Part shown: in pieces, positions 1-9,548 of the stretch | Position numbering within the stretch: position 1 is the first letter of the stretch | How the letters are laid out: each line of letters opens with the position of its first letter | Assembly: GCF_000026145.1 (NCBI RefSeq) | Contig: NC_009445.1 | Location: 558,001 to 622,000 of the forward strand | From: Bradyrhizobium sp. ORS 278 | Lineage (GTDB): Bacteria > Pseudomonadota > Alphaproteobacteria > Rhizobiales > Xanthobacteraceae | Length of the DNA stretch: 64,000 nucleotides | Direction: 5' to 3' | Made by a program: the position numbers and the translations under genes | Notes under the pieces: model-generated | The model's input: only the letters and a program-made list of their open reading frames with translations | The model's database searches: none | What the model was told of the DNA's origin: nothing

Positions 1-251
1 AGTTCCTGATGGCCAACGGCCTGGTGCACCGCATCGAAAGCCGCAACGCCTTCCTCGCCTGCGCCCATGACCACGAGCAGACCGCGCTCGTTGCGTTTCT
101 GATCTGTGAAAGCTGTGGCGCCGTCGGCGAGGTTCCGGCAGCGCCGATCGCAGAGAGCCTGAAGAGCGCCGCCGCCGCCTCGGGCTTCACGCCGAAGATG
201 TCGGTGGTCGAGATCACCGGTCTCTGTGCGCATTGCCAGAAAGCCGCGTGA
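1..251 (+). CDS. zur: Fur-family zinc/iron regulator (Zur-like), C-terminal part
   Basis: The reading frame is open from the left edge (frame beginning at base 3), so the N-terminal winged helix lies outside the window. What remains is the dimerisation and metal-binding half of a Fur-family repressor: a His-rich CAHDHE segment followed by two CxxC pairs (CESC and CAHC), the structural zinc site of Fur and Zur proteins. The string GLVHRIESRNAFLAC is typical of Zur (zinc uptake regulator) rather than iron-sensing Fur. The family binds DNA as a dimer when zinc is replete and represses zinc import. Choosing Zur over another Fur paralog is an inference; the znu genes are not in view. Confidence 0.8.
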   Translation, partial: FLMANGLVHRIESRNAFLACAHDHEQTALVAFLICESCGAVGEVPAAPIAESLKSAAAASGFTPKMSVVEITGLCAHCQKAA

Positions 252-330
252 GATCCGTCACTGCGCCGGAAGGTGTACACGCCTAACTGATCGTCGTATT
301 CGAGCTATCGCCGCAACGACGGTGCGCTCC

Positions 331-458
331 CTCTCCCCGTTCTTCACGGGGAGAGGGTTGGGGTGAGGGGCAGCCACGGGCACCGACCGTCCGGAGAACC
401 CCCTCACCCGGATTGCATCTTCGATGCAATTTAACCTCTCCCCGCGCGCGGGGAGAGG
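331..458. repeat. Composite palindromic intergenic repeat
   Basis: Three hairpins fill the gap between the Zur-like gene and the permease. CTCTCCCCG and CGGGGAGAG pair across a 7-nt loop (331-355). A gggtgagggg run near 361-370 has its complement ccccctcaccc near 399-409. ATTGCATC/GATGCAAT pair at 412-430, and a CCTCTCCCC/GGGGAGAGG palindrome lies at 435-458. This is REP-like intergenic DNA with no coding potential. No other copy of this type was seen in the window. Confidence 0.7.
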
Positions 459-567
459 CGGGGACCGCCGCTGTTGCCATTAGTCCGCCTGATCTCCATC
501 AGGCGAAATCGCGCGGATGCAGTCCCCGCGGTCAAAAACAAGAACTCGCCAGGGAGCCCAAATCCTC

Positions 568-1521
568 GTGTCCGCAATCTCTCATTCATCCGCCGCCACC
601 CGGCCGCTCGGCCCGGGCGCCATTGCCATCACGCTCGTGCTCTGCCTGTCCTGGGCGTTCAACCAGATCGCGATCAAGCTGGCGCTGCCCGAAGTGCCGC
701 CGATGCTGCAGGCGACGTTCCGCTCGGCCGGCGCGCTGCCGGTGCTGCTGGTGTTCGCGCAACTGCGCGGCGTGAGGATGTTCGAGCGCGACGGCACGCT
801 GTGGCTCGGCCTGATCGCGGGCGCGCTGTTCGGCTTCGAGTTCGTGCTGATCTATCAGGGCCTGCTCTTGACCTCGGCCTCGCGCGCGGTGGTCTTCCTC
901 TACACCGCGCCGTTCTTCGTGGCGCTCGGCTCGTTCCGCTTCCTCGGCGAGCGGCTCGGCCCGGCGCAATGGGGCGGACTCGCCATGAGCTTCACCGGCG
1001 TGGCGCTGGCGATCGGCATCCCCCAGGCCAATGTCGACAGCCGCGTCCTGCTCGGCGACCTCCTGGTGGTCGGCGGCGGACTGCTGTGGGGCGTCACCAC
1101 CGTCTTCATCAAAGGCACCCGGATGCGCCTCATCGCGCCCGAGCGGGCATTGGGATACCAGGTCGCGGTCTCCGTCCCGATCATGGCGGCGGCCGCGCTG
1201 ATCGCCGGCGAGCGGCTGACCCATGTTCCCAGTCCGTTCGTGCTTGGGCTGCTCGCCTATCAGGCGATCTGGGTCGTGGGCACGACCTTCACGATCTGGT
1301 TCGCGCTGATCAAGGCCTATTCTGCCAGCAAATTGTCGGCATTTACCTTCATCACCCCTTTATTCGGCGTGGTGGCGAGCTATTTCATCCTGCATGACGC
1401 CCTGACGCTGGCCTTTGGCCTCGCCGCCGTGCTTGTGATCATTGGGCTTTTTCTCGTAAACCGCCCGAACCGCGCGGTCGCCGCCGCGACTGATCCATTG
1501 CTGACCGTCACCAAAACCTGA
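568..1521 (+). CDS. EamA/DMT-family permease
   Basis: Inner-membrane transporter of the drug/metabolite superfamily with ten predicted membrane segments in two EamA repeats of about 140 residues each. The first starts at the segment reading [18 protein letters not shown] and the second at [19 protein letters not shown]. Family members export amino acids, metabolites or drugs; the substrate here cannot be read from sequence. I prefer the GTG at 568, which has GGGAG about 11 nt upstream and begins just before the first hydrophobic stretch. The ATG at 517 would add a basic, repeat-derived leader. Thirteen bases separate its stop from ispG, so the two may be co-transcribed. Confidence 0.85.
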   Translation: MSAISHSSAATRPLGPGAIAITLVLCLSWAFNQIAIKLALPEVPPMLQATFRSAGALPVLLVFAQLRGVRMFERDGTLWLGLIAGALFGFEFVLIYQGLLLTSASRAVVFLYTAPFFVALGSFRFLGERLGPAQWGGLAMSFTGVALAIGIPQANVDSRVLLGDLLVVGGGLLWGVTTVFIKGTRMRLIAPERALGYQVAVSVPIMAAAALIAGERLTHVPSPFVLGLLAYQAIWVVGTTFTIWFALIKAYSASKLSAFTFITPLFGVVASYFILHDALTLAFGLAAVLVIIGLFLVNRPNRAVAAATDPLLTVTKT

Positions 1522-1534
1522 TATCCGAGCGCCC

Positions 1535-2836
<1,302 letters not shown>

Positions 2837-2858
2837 GGGCGGTCGAAGGGAGTTTTTT

Positions 2859-2883
2859 CGCAGACGCAAGGAGTGCGTCTGTG
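2859..2883. other. Strong hairpin at the ispG/STAND-gene junction
   Basis: CAGACGC (2861-2867) and GCGTCTG (2875-2881) are perfect inverted arms around a 7-nt loop. One further C-G and one G-T pair extend the stem to 9 bp. On the plus strand six T bases precede rather than follow the stem, so it is not a textbook intrinsic terminator for either gene. It lies where GC content falls sharply and may mark the end of ispG transcription or the edge of the inserted gene. Confidence 0.5.
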
Positions 2884-2960
2884 AAGAATGTCCGCGAGTA
2901 AATCTAGCTGGCTAGCACGGCACATCGCGCATCGATACGCTTCCACGAAGGTCGGAGGGA

Positions 2961-5564
2961 TTATTGAAGTCTATCGACCAAGCCTTGGCAAAATCGATTC
3001 TCAGGCTCTCGCTTTAGGCCGAGTTGAGCGACTTCTAGCGCACGCCCGTCGTCTCCGGCGTGCAAGTGTAGCCAAGCAAGCCGGGAGAGATCAGTTGCTG
3101 AAGCGACTGGCAAATAGGATTCTAGCAGTTTCGCAATGGGTTTAAACAGGTCGCCTCGCTCTACCACCGACATCTGATCAATTATCTCGCGCTCGCTATT
3201 GAGCCAATGAGCCATGCTTGCAATTTGGTGAAGCGGCGGATCCTTTATTTCAGCAGCGCGAAGAAATGCATTGCAACCGCCAATGACGTTCCCAGTGGCC
3301 CTGTATATAGCAATAAGCTGTTGCCACGCTTGTTGAGAGTCCTCCGCCGAAGGGTTTTTCTCGAGAAATCGGCGAAGATAGTTTGCAGTCGCCTCGACAC
3401 CTTTTTCGCCCTCAGACTCTCGATTGATTTGAGCAAGCAACAACCAAGCCGGGTGATAGCTTCGTGCCACGTATTCAAGTATCGGACGCATTTCTTCGAA
3501 GGAGACGCTTCCATCACTGATACGCTTAGCAACTTTTTTGAAGAGAGCCTCTATGCGCGGAGCAATTCCTTCCTTCAGCCCAGTTGTTACTGTGGCTCCA
3601 ATATCCTGTAGGAAGCGCGTGTCGCTCTCGATTAGCTGTCGATGAGGATGAACATTGAGTTTCTTGACTCCAAACAGCGCCGCCGCCAGCGGGATCCCTA
3701 AAAAGCTCGTATTATCCGCTGCTCGTGTGCGGTCAACTAAAGACATTCGAACAAGCTCTTCAATCGCCTGTTCGGGGTCAACGCCTTCTCGATGATGGTG
3801 CCTCAGCAATACCGCTTCGAGCGCAAGCTGGGGTACCAGTGATCGCCATGCGCTAAGGGTCAAGAACGTGTGGGCGGCGAGAGGCGATAGATTGGCGTAA
3901 GTACGTTCAAACAGCGCCTCTAATATCTCATCTTTGCGCACCATCATTGCGCTCGGTTTGCTGAACGAATGAGTATTTGCGATCTCTCCTAAGACAATCT
4001 TTATTATGTAAGGGTGTCCGCCCGACTCCTCGATTATCTGATCCCGTTGTTTCGAGGAGATGATGTGACTGATACCAAGTTTTATCGCTAATTGATCAAT
4101 AAGATTCTCAGCTTCCTGAGGCTCCATGCCCAAGACCTCAATCGGGAAGTCTGCTTTAAATTCGCGGAATCGGCTAGTGATGAGAACTTTGTTCGGCAAT
4201 CGGATATTCGTATCAATCCATTGGAATAGATCAACGGGATTTCGAACTGTCTCAAAATTATCGAAAACGAACAGTGTTGGTCCGATGGGGCACGAACGCA
4301 TGTGCTCAGACATCCTGCTTACTGCCGAGGTCTTTTTTGAAGTTTCGCTCTGATCCTCCCCTACTAGTGCAAGATACTCAGCGGCAATATCTTTCTCCGC
4401 CATCACTCTGGGTTGAACGACCTTCGGTCCTTCCGTTGTCAAGTCAATGTCTCTTGCGCTGAACCATACAATTGCTTGATATCGCGTTGTGGAGGTGATC
4501 TCATGAAGGACGGCGAGCACAAGTGATGTTTTCCCGATGCCTCCTCGTCCAACCAAGGTGACAATCGGATGGCGATCGTTGCTGATGATCTTGCTCGCTT
4601 CTGCCTCCAAGCGTGGCCGTCGTACATAGCCGCTCGGAACAGTCGGCAGATTGGTGAACACGTTTCCAACTACGTCAAGCTCTCGCTGTCCCTCGGTCTC
4701 GCTGGGAGGTCGATTATTTGCAACAGCCAAGTAAGGTTGAGCGTTACCCGAGAGGCGGCTGTCAGTGATCACGGAGTGGAGCTCGTAAGACTTTCCTTTG
4801 AAAGCTCCGTTCGGCAAATAGAAGTCTGACAAACTCAGGTCGGAGTGAAGTAGCTCGACAGGGCGCAGCTTGCCCGCCGAAATGTAGACCCCGTCTGGGA
4901 GACTCGTTCCTAGAGCTGCGTTTGTGGTCAGGGATCGAAAGGCGGTGGCATCTCCGCCGATCGGCACTACGTTGTATTTTCCCGAAAGATTCCTGTGCAA
5001 ATATGCCCAAGGGCGACGAAAGATGGGATTGTTGTCGATAAGTAGCTCGATCGAGGACTTGAGCGCGGGAACTAGCCTTGCGCAAGTTGCCGGAGTAATC
5101 GCTCCATGGCCGCGGGTTTTGTTCCGGAGTTCAGCAAACCGTGAGAACCAGGTACGGAGGCTTATCTTATCTCCGGTTGGTTGCGCGGCGTGTACTCCTG
5201 CCAGAACTGAGTTTAATCGATCTAAAGCTTCGTATTGCCAAGTACCGGCGCCGAGCCGCTCCATAAATACGCGTCTATCAGTAACCAGCTCTTGTGCTAA
5301 GTGTTGAGCAGGCGGACCGACTAGAATCTCCTCTAGCTTACTTGCCCATTCTCCAATTCCGTCTGCCCGCACAAGCGCGTGGCAAAGTTGATATCTGTGT
5401 TTTTCTCGATCATCCTCAATGCAGGCAACGAAGGCAGCCGTCGTCAACTTTACGATGAGCTCGCCGGCATACAGAAGTTCCATGAATAGGGAGAAATCGG
5501 AATCGCTGTTAGTGTTGATGCGTGAAACGACCCTGTCGATTGGAGCAAAAGCCATATATTTCAT
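2961..5564 (-). CDS. HEPN-like / STAND NTPase / helical-repeat protein, candidate defence gene
   Basis: An 867-residue protein of three parts. Residues about 20-180 are helical and carry RNKTRGH (R147-N148-x4-H153), matching the HEPN RNase motif. Residues about 190-310 have no domain I recognise. Residues about 315-560 form a STAND/NB-ARC ATPase: P-loop GRGGIGKTS at 339-347, Walker B LFVFDNFE at 431-438, LITSR at 461-465 and GGHPYII at 515-521. A winged-helix-like segment (560-640) and a TPR-like helical tail (690-860) follow. STAND proteins are nucleotide-operated switches whose C-terminal repeats sense a trigger and release an N-terminal effector; with a HEPN effector the output would be RNA cleavage. 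GC is about 48% in sampled lines against about 70% in ispG, indicating transfer. Defence function is inferred. No partner gene overlaps it. The start codon has only a weak ribosome-binding site, and the ATG three codons in is an alternative. Confidence 0.75.
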   Translation of the reverse strand: MKYMAFAPIDRVVSRINTNSDSDFSLFMELLYAGELIVKLTTAAFVACIEDDREKHRYQLCHALVRADGIGEWASKLEEILVGPPAQHLAQELVTDRRVFMERLGAGTWQYEALDRLNSVLAGVHAAQPTGDKISLRTWFSRFAELRNKTRGHGAITPATCARLVPALKSSIELLIDNNPIFRRPWAYLHRNLSGKYNVVPIGGDATAFRSLTTNAALGTSLPDGVYISAGKLRPVELLHSDLSLSDFYLPNGAFKGKSYELHSVITDSRLSGNAQPYLAVANNRPPSETEGQRELDVVGNVFTNLPTVPSGYVRRPRLEAEASKIISNDRHPIVTLVGRGGIGKTSLVLAVLHEITSTTRYQAIVWFSARDIDLTTEGPKVVQPRVMAEKDIAAEYLALVGEDQSETSKKTSAVSRMSEHMRSCPIGPTLFVFDNFETVRNPVDLFQWIDTNIRLPNKVLITSRFREFKADFPIEVLGMEPQEAENLIDQLAIKLGISHIISSKQRDQIIEESGGHPYIIKIVLGEIANTHSFSKPSAMMVRKDEILEALFERTYANLSPLAAHTFLTLSAWRSLVPQLALEAVLLRHHHREGVDPEQAIEELVRMSLVDRTRAADNTSFLGIPLAAALFGVKKLNVHPHRQLIESDTRFLQDIGATVTTGLKEGIAPRIEALFKKVAKRISDGSVSFEEMRPILEYVARSYHPAWLLLAQINRESEGEKGVEATANYLRRFLEKNPSAEDSQQAWQQLIAIYRATGNVIGGCNAFLRAAEIKDPPLHQIASMAHWLNSEREIIDQMSVVERGDLFKPIAKLLESYLPVASATDLSRLAWLHLHAGDDGRALEVAQLGLKREPENRFCQGLVDRLQ

Positions 5565-5920
5565 GCCTGAAAGTGAGCCGATGAAGTTCTTCGGCCAATA
5601 ATTCTATCACAAGATGAAGGTCGGTTAATTAAAACTTTTGAGGTATGCCTATTGAGGCCTGGGAGCGGTCGTTGTTAATTCCCGATCCCTGCCATCTAAG
5701 CACCTAGCTTGGATGAATTGTCTATCGTCCTTCCGCCGCTCGGACGATTGGTGCGCTGCACTTGTGGACCATATACGCAGTGGCTGCTTCCGATGCGTGG
5801 TGCTTCGACAATTCGCTATGCTGGCTTGCTTGTCCAAATTCATTTGATCGGTCTTCGCGCCGCCGCCCCACTGCTGCCCGCATGATCAGCACCTTGAGGT
5901 CTGCTGAACAGGATGCCGCG
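5565..5920. other. Intergenic gap with possible promoter for the STAND gene
   Basis: The half nearest the STAND gene is AT-rich. On the minus strand TAGAAT (complement of 5601-5606) lies about 37 bases before the ATG and could be a -10 box, but no convincing -35 hexamer precedes it. The other half rises towards normal GC. Short open frames here (for example 5649-5843 minus and 5722-5970 minus) lack recognisable features and are not called. The acetyltransferase frame can be read upstream to 5762, but that stretch looks untranslated. Confidence 0.35.
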
Positions 5921-6433
5921 ATGAACCTCGATGTCAGTGAAATGACTCTCGCCGAGACCTCGCTGGTCATAGACTACTTCTATTCGTCCAGCATCGAGCA
6001 ACTCGACCTGATGGGTATCGACCCCACGCGCATGCCGGCCAAGCCGGTGTGGGCCGGGCTGTTCAAGACGCTCTACGACACGCCGTTCACCGAGCGAGCC
6101 GCACTGCTCGTGAACTGGCGCCTGGACGGCCGCCCGATCGGCTTCTCCAGCTGCGACCGTATCGTCTACGGCAGCCGCGCGCACATGCATCTGCACGTGA
6201 CCGAGCCGGAGCTGCGCGGCCGCGGCCTCGGCACCGAATGCGTCCGTCGCAGCATCGATCTGTATTTCGACCGCCTGCAGCTCAAGCAGCTGTTCTGCGA
6301 GCCGAACGCCTACAACACCGCGCCCAACCGCGCGCTGCAAAAGGCCGGCTTCCGCTATCTGAAGACCTACAAGACGGTGCCCGGCCCGATGAACTATCAC
6401 CAGGCCGTGACGCGCTGGATGATCGAGCGCTGA
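5921..6433 (+). CDS. GNAT-family N-acetyltransferase
   Basis: A 170-residue acetyl-CoA-dependent acyltransferase. The acetyl-CoA pyrophosphate loop is visible as LRGRGLGTE (Q/RxxGxG/A pattern), preceded by the beta strand MHLHVTEP and followed by NTAPNRALQKAGFRYL, the usual motif B region. The substrate is unknown. I start at the ATG at 5921, which has AGGA seven bases upstream; ATGs at 5882 and 5762 would add 13 or 53 residues that do not resemble the family. GC is back to the genome norm, so it is probably not part of the low-GC insertion next to it. Confidence 0.82.
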   Translation: MNLDVSEMTLAETSLVIDYFYSSSIEQLDLMGIDPTRMPAKPVWAGLFKTLYDTPFTERAALLVNWRLDGRPIGFSSCDRIVYGSRAHMHLHVTEPELRGRGLGTECVRRSIDLYFDRLQLKQLFCEPNAYNTAPNRALQKAGFRYLKTYKTVPGPMNYHQAVTRWMIER

Positions 6434-6467
6434 GACGGGTGGTTGGCTGCGCAAAGAGGCGCGGCTG

Positions 6468-6755
6468 TTACTCAAGTGGCTCGTCCTGAGCGGTATGTCG
6501 GACGTGCAAGATAACAACCTCGTCGGCCGCCTGATCGATAGCATAGAAGATCCGGAAGGGATAACGCACGACCGACACGACCCGAACGTTTGGATCGTCG
6601 GTGACATGGCCAGCCCAGGGAAAGGTCGCGAGACTGGATGTCAGTCGATCAATACGAGCGACAACCGAAGCTGCCGCCGTTGGACTGCGCTCGTGAATGT
6701 AAGAGAAGATGTCCCCGATCTCTGTCAGCGACGACTGAGACCAGCGGACTCTCAT
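6468..6755 (-). CDS. ParE/RelE-superfamily toxin
   Basis: 95 residues with the ParE/RelE fold signature: an N-terminal WSQSSLTEIGDIFSYIHERS helix pair, FPWAGHV, VRVVSVVRYPFRIFYAID, and VVILHVRHTAQD at the end. ParE-type toxins poison DNA gyrase; RelE-type toxins cleave mRNA on ribosomes. The YPFRIFY strand and IxHxRH end favour ParE, but the target is not proven. It overlaps the upstream antitoxin by 4 bases (ATGA), giving antitoxin-then-toxin order with translational coupling. Confidence 0.85.
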   Translation of the reverse strand: MRVRWSQSSLTEIGDIFSYIHERSPTAAASVVARIDRLTSSLATFPWAGHVTDDPNVRVVSVVRYPFRIFYAIDQAADEVVILHVRHTAQDEPLE

Positions 6756-6982
6756 GCCCGATAGCGGTCGAAGATGGCGGCTACCGCGGCATCATCGGCG
6801 AGCTTTCGTTCTCGCATCTCTTGCAATCCGCGTTGCACAGCCTTGCGCTCCTCATCGCTGAGGCGATACGGACCGATGTGACGCGTCTCGATGTCTTCCA
6901 AGGATCGCACGAACTCGGCCTGAGCCTGCTCCGGCCAAGTCGCAACACGCTCCAGCAGCACTTCGAGAGCTTCTCGGGTCAT
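6752..6982 (-). CDS. Antitoxin partner of the ParE-like toxin
   Basis: A 76-residue acidic protein beginning MTREALEVLLERVATWP. The C-terminal half LSDEERKAVQRGLQEMRERK, ending in AIFDRYRA, is the toxin-wrapping tail seen in ParD-like and related antitoxins. The N-terminus is not an obvious ribbon-helix-helix, so the DNA-binding class is unclear. The start is the ATG complementary to 6980-6982. A longer reading of the frame back to 7297 runs through repeat DNA and is rejected. The gene precedes and overlaps the toxin gene by 4 bases. Confidence 0.75.
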   Translation of the reverse strand: MTREALEVLLERVATWPEQAQAEFVRSLEDIETRHIGPYRLSDEERKAVQRGLQEMRERKLADDAAVAAIFDRYRA

Positions 6983-7116
6983 AGGCTGATAATAGCAGAT
7001 GACGGAGGATCGCGCATCAGTTCCGTGAGTGATCGATTGGACTATTTTGCAACAGGGCCGAGAGCGCGGCTGAACAGTAGCAGCATGTTTGGCGAGATCT
7101 CGCCACCCCAACGGGG

Positions 7117-7238
7117 TCGTCCCGGCTTTGAGCCGGGACCCATAGCCACCGTCATTAGTTATCAGGCAGGCTGGAGCGGCTTTCTTTGTCATCACACCCG
7201 CTGGTGAGTATGGATCCCGGCTCAAGGCCGGGATGACG
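7117..7238. repeat. Inverted pair of REP-type palindromes
   Basis: A hairpin unit (cccggctttgagccggg core, followed by acccatagccacc) at 7117-7150 faces a second unit at 7208-7238 (gtatggatcccggctcaagg...) in opposite orientation, with about 57 bases between. The same two-unit design (GC palindrome plus a 'cataaccac' tail) recurs near 29.2, 35.8/36.2, 46.1 and 50.6 kb. Confidence 0.8.
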
Positions 7239-7581
7239 GCGGAGGGTGTGGCCGGCGCCTGCGAAACACAAGTTGCCCGTGCGTTACCATGTCGCACCTC
7301 GCCAGCCTTGTGTCGTCGGGCAAATCAGATCGATCCTTCCGCCCGTCCCGCCTCACTGAAGAGGGGCGCTTCGCGGTCGTCACGAACGTGGAGGTGGGAT
7401 GCGGTGGACGCGGCGTGGCGCAGCGGGCCTTCGGGCGCGCGGACGAACGTCATGGCGCGGACGGTCAAGTCGCATGGTCCTGACATCCCGGCGCTGATGC
7501 CAAGCTGGCTGATGATTGCCAGTGACGGGGGCAAGAAAGCCCGGTCCCCGGGGAGAATGCGAAGCAGCCGTTAAAACCATT

Positions 7582-7689
7582 GCGCAGGGAGGGCCGGGTC
7601 TTGTCCGGCTGAACCTGTGGTACCTGCCGCCTGCATTTTCTTCCGCAGGCGGGCCACGGGCCCCAGTCGGGGCCCGGCCTTCCCTGCGC
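7582..7689. repeat. Multi-hairpin structured element (long stem, two inner hairpins)
   Basis: The ends form a 17-bp stem: GCGCAGGGAGGGCCGGG (7582-7598) with CCCGGCCTTCCCTGCGC (7673-7689), all Watson-Crick apart from one G-U. Inside, CCGCCTGC (7627-7634) pairs with GCAGGCGG (7645-7652). CGGGCCCC (7657-7664) pairs with GGGGCCCG (7669-7676) and competes with the base of the outer stem. This is far more structure than the simple REP pairs nearby. It may be a structured RNA gene or the palindromic core of a larger repeat; the surrounding 7370-7700 has no credible gene. I recall similar sequence being multicopy in Bradyrhizobium, which I could not check. Confidence 0.6.
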
Positions 7690-7803
7690 CCTCTGATTGG
7701 GGAGGGCGAGATGAGGATCAATGCTCGGACGCGAAACGCGGGCGCGAGGATGATGAACTGCGTCTCCAAACTCACTCGACGTAAGTGTACCCGGCTCCAT
7801 CCA

Positions 7804-7879
7804 CGTCATTGCGAGCGCAGCGAAGCAATCCAGAGTCCCGCCCACCATTCTGGATTGCTTCGCTGCGCTCGCAATGACG
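7804..7879. repeat. 30-bp perfect inverted repeat, copy 1
   Basis: The arm beginning cgtcattgcgagcgcagcg (7804-7833) is exactly complementary to 7850-7879, with a 16-nt spacer. Identical arms occur at 37736/37782 and 58554/58600 with different spacers. The whole gap 6983-7910 contains only repeats and spurious frames. Confidence 0.9.
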
Positions 7880-7910
7880 GTGGAGCGAGCTGTGCCCACT
7901 CAACTCACCA

Positions 7911-9518
7911 CTATAACGGCAATTGCCCATATTCCCGGTTGGCGAGGCTCGCCTCTTCCAGGTCCAGATCGCGCTCGATGCGGCGGCGGGTTTCGTCGGT
8001 GATCTGGCCGTCGCGGAGCATGGCGTGAATGGTCTTGCGTTCGACGCCGATCAGCTCGCGCGTCAGCTCGATGCCGAGCGCGGAGGCGTCGTACTCGTCG
8101 GGATTGAGCCTCTCCGGCAGCTGATTTGCACGTACCTCGTGGCGCGCGCGCAGCAGCCGGACTACCTCGTCGGACAGCTCGCGGTCATTGGTCATCGTCT
8201 CCAGCGATTGCAGCGCGCGATCGAGCACCTCGCGCCGCGCTGCGATCTCCTGCTCGTGCTCGCGCACGTGCTCGGCACGTCCGGCGCGGCTGACGCCGAG
8301 CCAGCGCACCACGAGCGGAAGCGTGAGGCCAAGGCCGATCAGCGTGAAGAAGATTACGCCGAAGGCGATGAACAGGATCTCGTCGCGATAGGGAAAGGGA
8401 TCGCCGGTCGACAAGGTCAGCGGCAGCGCCAGCGCGGTGGCCAGCGAGACCGTGCCGCGCACGCCGGTGAAGCCGATGATGAAGGTCTGCTGCCAGGGCG
8501 GCAAGGGATCCCTGGCGCGCAGGGACCGGCTCAGCACGCGCGGCAGAATGGTCGCCGGGAACGTCCAGGCGAAACGCGCGATCACCACGATGGCGACCAC
8601 CAGCGCGGTGGCGATCATGATCTCGTCGAGCGGGAACACTTTCGACTTCTCGTAGATCAGCCGCATCTGGAAGCCGGTCAGCAGAAACAGCATGCCCTCG
8701 ATCAGGTAGACAACGAGGTCCCAGAAGAATACGCCCTGCAAACGCGTCGCCGACGAGATCCACAACGGTCCGTTCCAGCTCATGTAGAGGCCGCAGGCGA
8801 CCGTGGCGATCACGCCGGAGCCGCCGAGATGCTCGGGTATCCAATAGGCCAGATAGGGCGTCAGCAGCGACAGCGTGATCTCGACGCGGGTGTCGTCGGA
8901 GTAATGCCGGGCACGAAGCATCAGCCAGCCGACGCCGATGCCGAAGGCGATCTCCCCGATCACGATCGCGGCGAACTCGCCGGCGGCAACCGGAAGCGAG
9001 AACGTTCCGGTGGTGATCGCAGCCACCGCGAAGCGATAAAGGATCAGCGCCGTCGCATCGTTGGCGAGACCCTCGCCTTCGAGGATCACCATCACCCGGC
9101 GCGGCAGATGCAGCCGGCGGGCGATGGCGAGCGGCGCGACCACATCCGGCGGCGCCACGATCGCGCCGAGCAGGAAGCCGAGACTCCACGGCAAGCCGAG
9201 CAGGACATGCGTGGCGACGGCCACCATCGAGGCCGTGAAGATCACGCAGCCGACCGCGAGCAGCACGATCGGCCGCAGATTGCGTTTGAACTCGCGCCAG
9301 CTCATCGCGACGCTGGAAGAGTAGATCAGCGGCGGCAGAACGACGAGCAGCACCAGCTCCGGCGGCAGCGCGAACGCCGGCATCGTCGGCACGAAGGCCA
9401 GCGCAATGCCGGCGAGCATCAAGAGGATCGCCGGCGCCAGATTGGCGCGCCGGGCAATCAGGGCGGTTCCCGCCAGCACCGCCAGCAGGATCAGGAAAAT
9501 TTGAAAATGAGCTTCCAT
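7911..9518 (-). CDS. CPA1-family Na+/H+ antiporter
   Basis: A 535-residue inner-membrane cation/proton exchanger. About twelve hydrophobic segments occupy residues 5-410, and a charged cytoplasmic tail (about 415-535) follows. Family hallmarks are LPPLIYSSSVAMSWREFKR near residue 60, IVAPPDVVAP near 140, EGEGLANDATALILYRF near 165 (the ND ion-binding pair) and GFTGVRGTVSLATALALP near 360. It exports Na+ or K+ against protons for pH and salt homeostasis. The NTF2-like gene ends 30 bases upstream on the same strand, so the two probably form an operon. The tail's ERKTIHAMLRDGQITDETRR stretch is common in bacterial CPA1 proteins. Confidence 0.93.
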   Translation of the reverse strand: MEAHFQIFLILLAVLAGTALIARRANLAPAILLMLAGIALAFVPTMPAFALPPELVLLVVLPPLIYSSSVAMSWREFKRNLRPIVLLAVGCVIFTASMVAVATHVLLGLPWSLGFLLGAIVAPPDVVAPLAIARRLHLPRRVMVILEGEGLANDATALILYRFAVAAITTGTFSLPVAAGEFAAIVIGEIAFGIGVGWLMLRARHYSDDTRVEITLSLLTPYLAYWIPEHLGGSGVIATVACGLYMSWNGPLWISSATRLQGVFFWDLVVYLIEGMLFLLTGFQMRLIYEKSKVFPLDEIMIATALVVAIVVIARFAWTFPATILPRVLSRSLRARDPLPPWQQTFIIGFTGVRGTVSLATALALPLTLSTGDPFPYRDEILFIAFGVIFFTLIGLGLTLPLVVRWLGVSRAGRAEHVREHEQEIAARREVLDRALQSLETMTNDRELSDEVVRLLRARHEVRANQLPERLNPDEYDASALGIELTRELIGVERKTIHAMLRDGQITDETRRRIERDLDLEEASLANREYGQLPL

Positions 9519-9548
9519 CGACGATGGCCTGGCGACGCGGCGCCCGGC

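Noticed and set aside
2859..2883. Intrinsic terminator of ispG
   Set aside because: The stem is strong, but the T-run precedes it on the plus strand, so it is reported only as a hairpin.
2888..3145. Plus-strand frame beginning MSASKSSWLARHIAHRY
   Set aside because: Mostly antisense to the C-terminus of the STAND protein and without features of its own.
7233..7574. 113-residue frame (MTAEGVAGACE...)
   Set aside because: Lies in repeat DNA with no ribosome-binding site or family pattern; such frames recur with the repeat.
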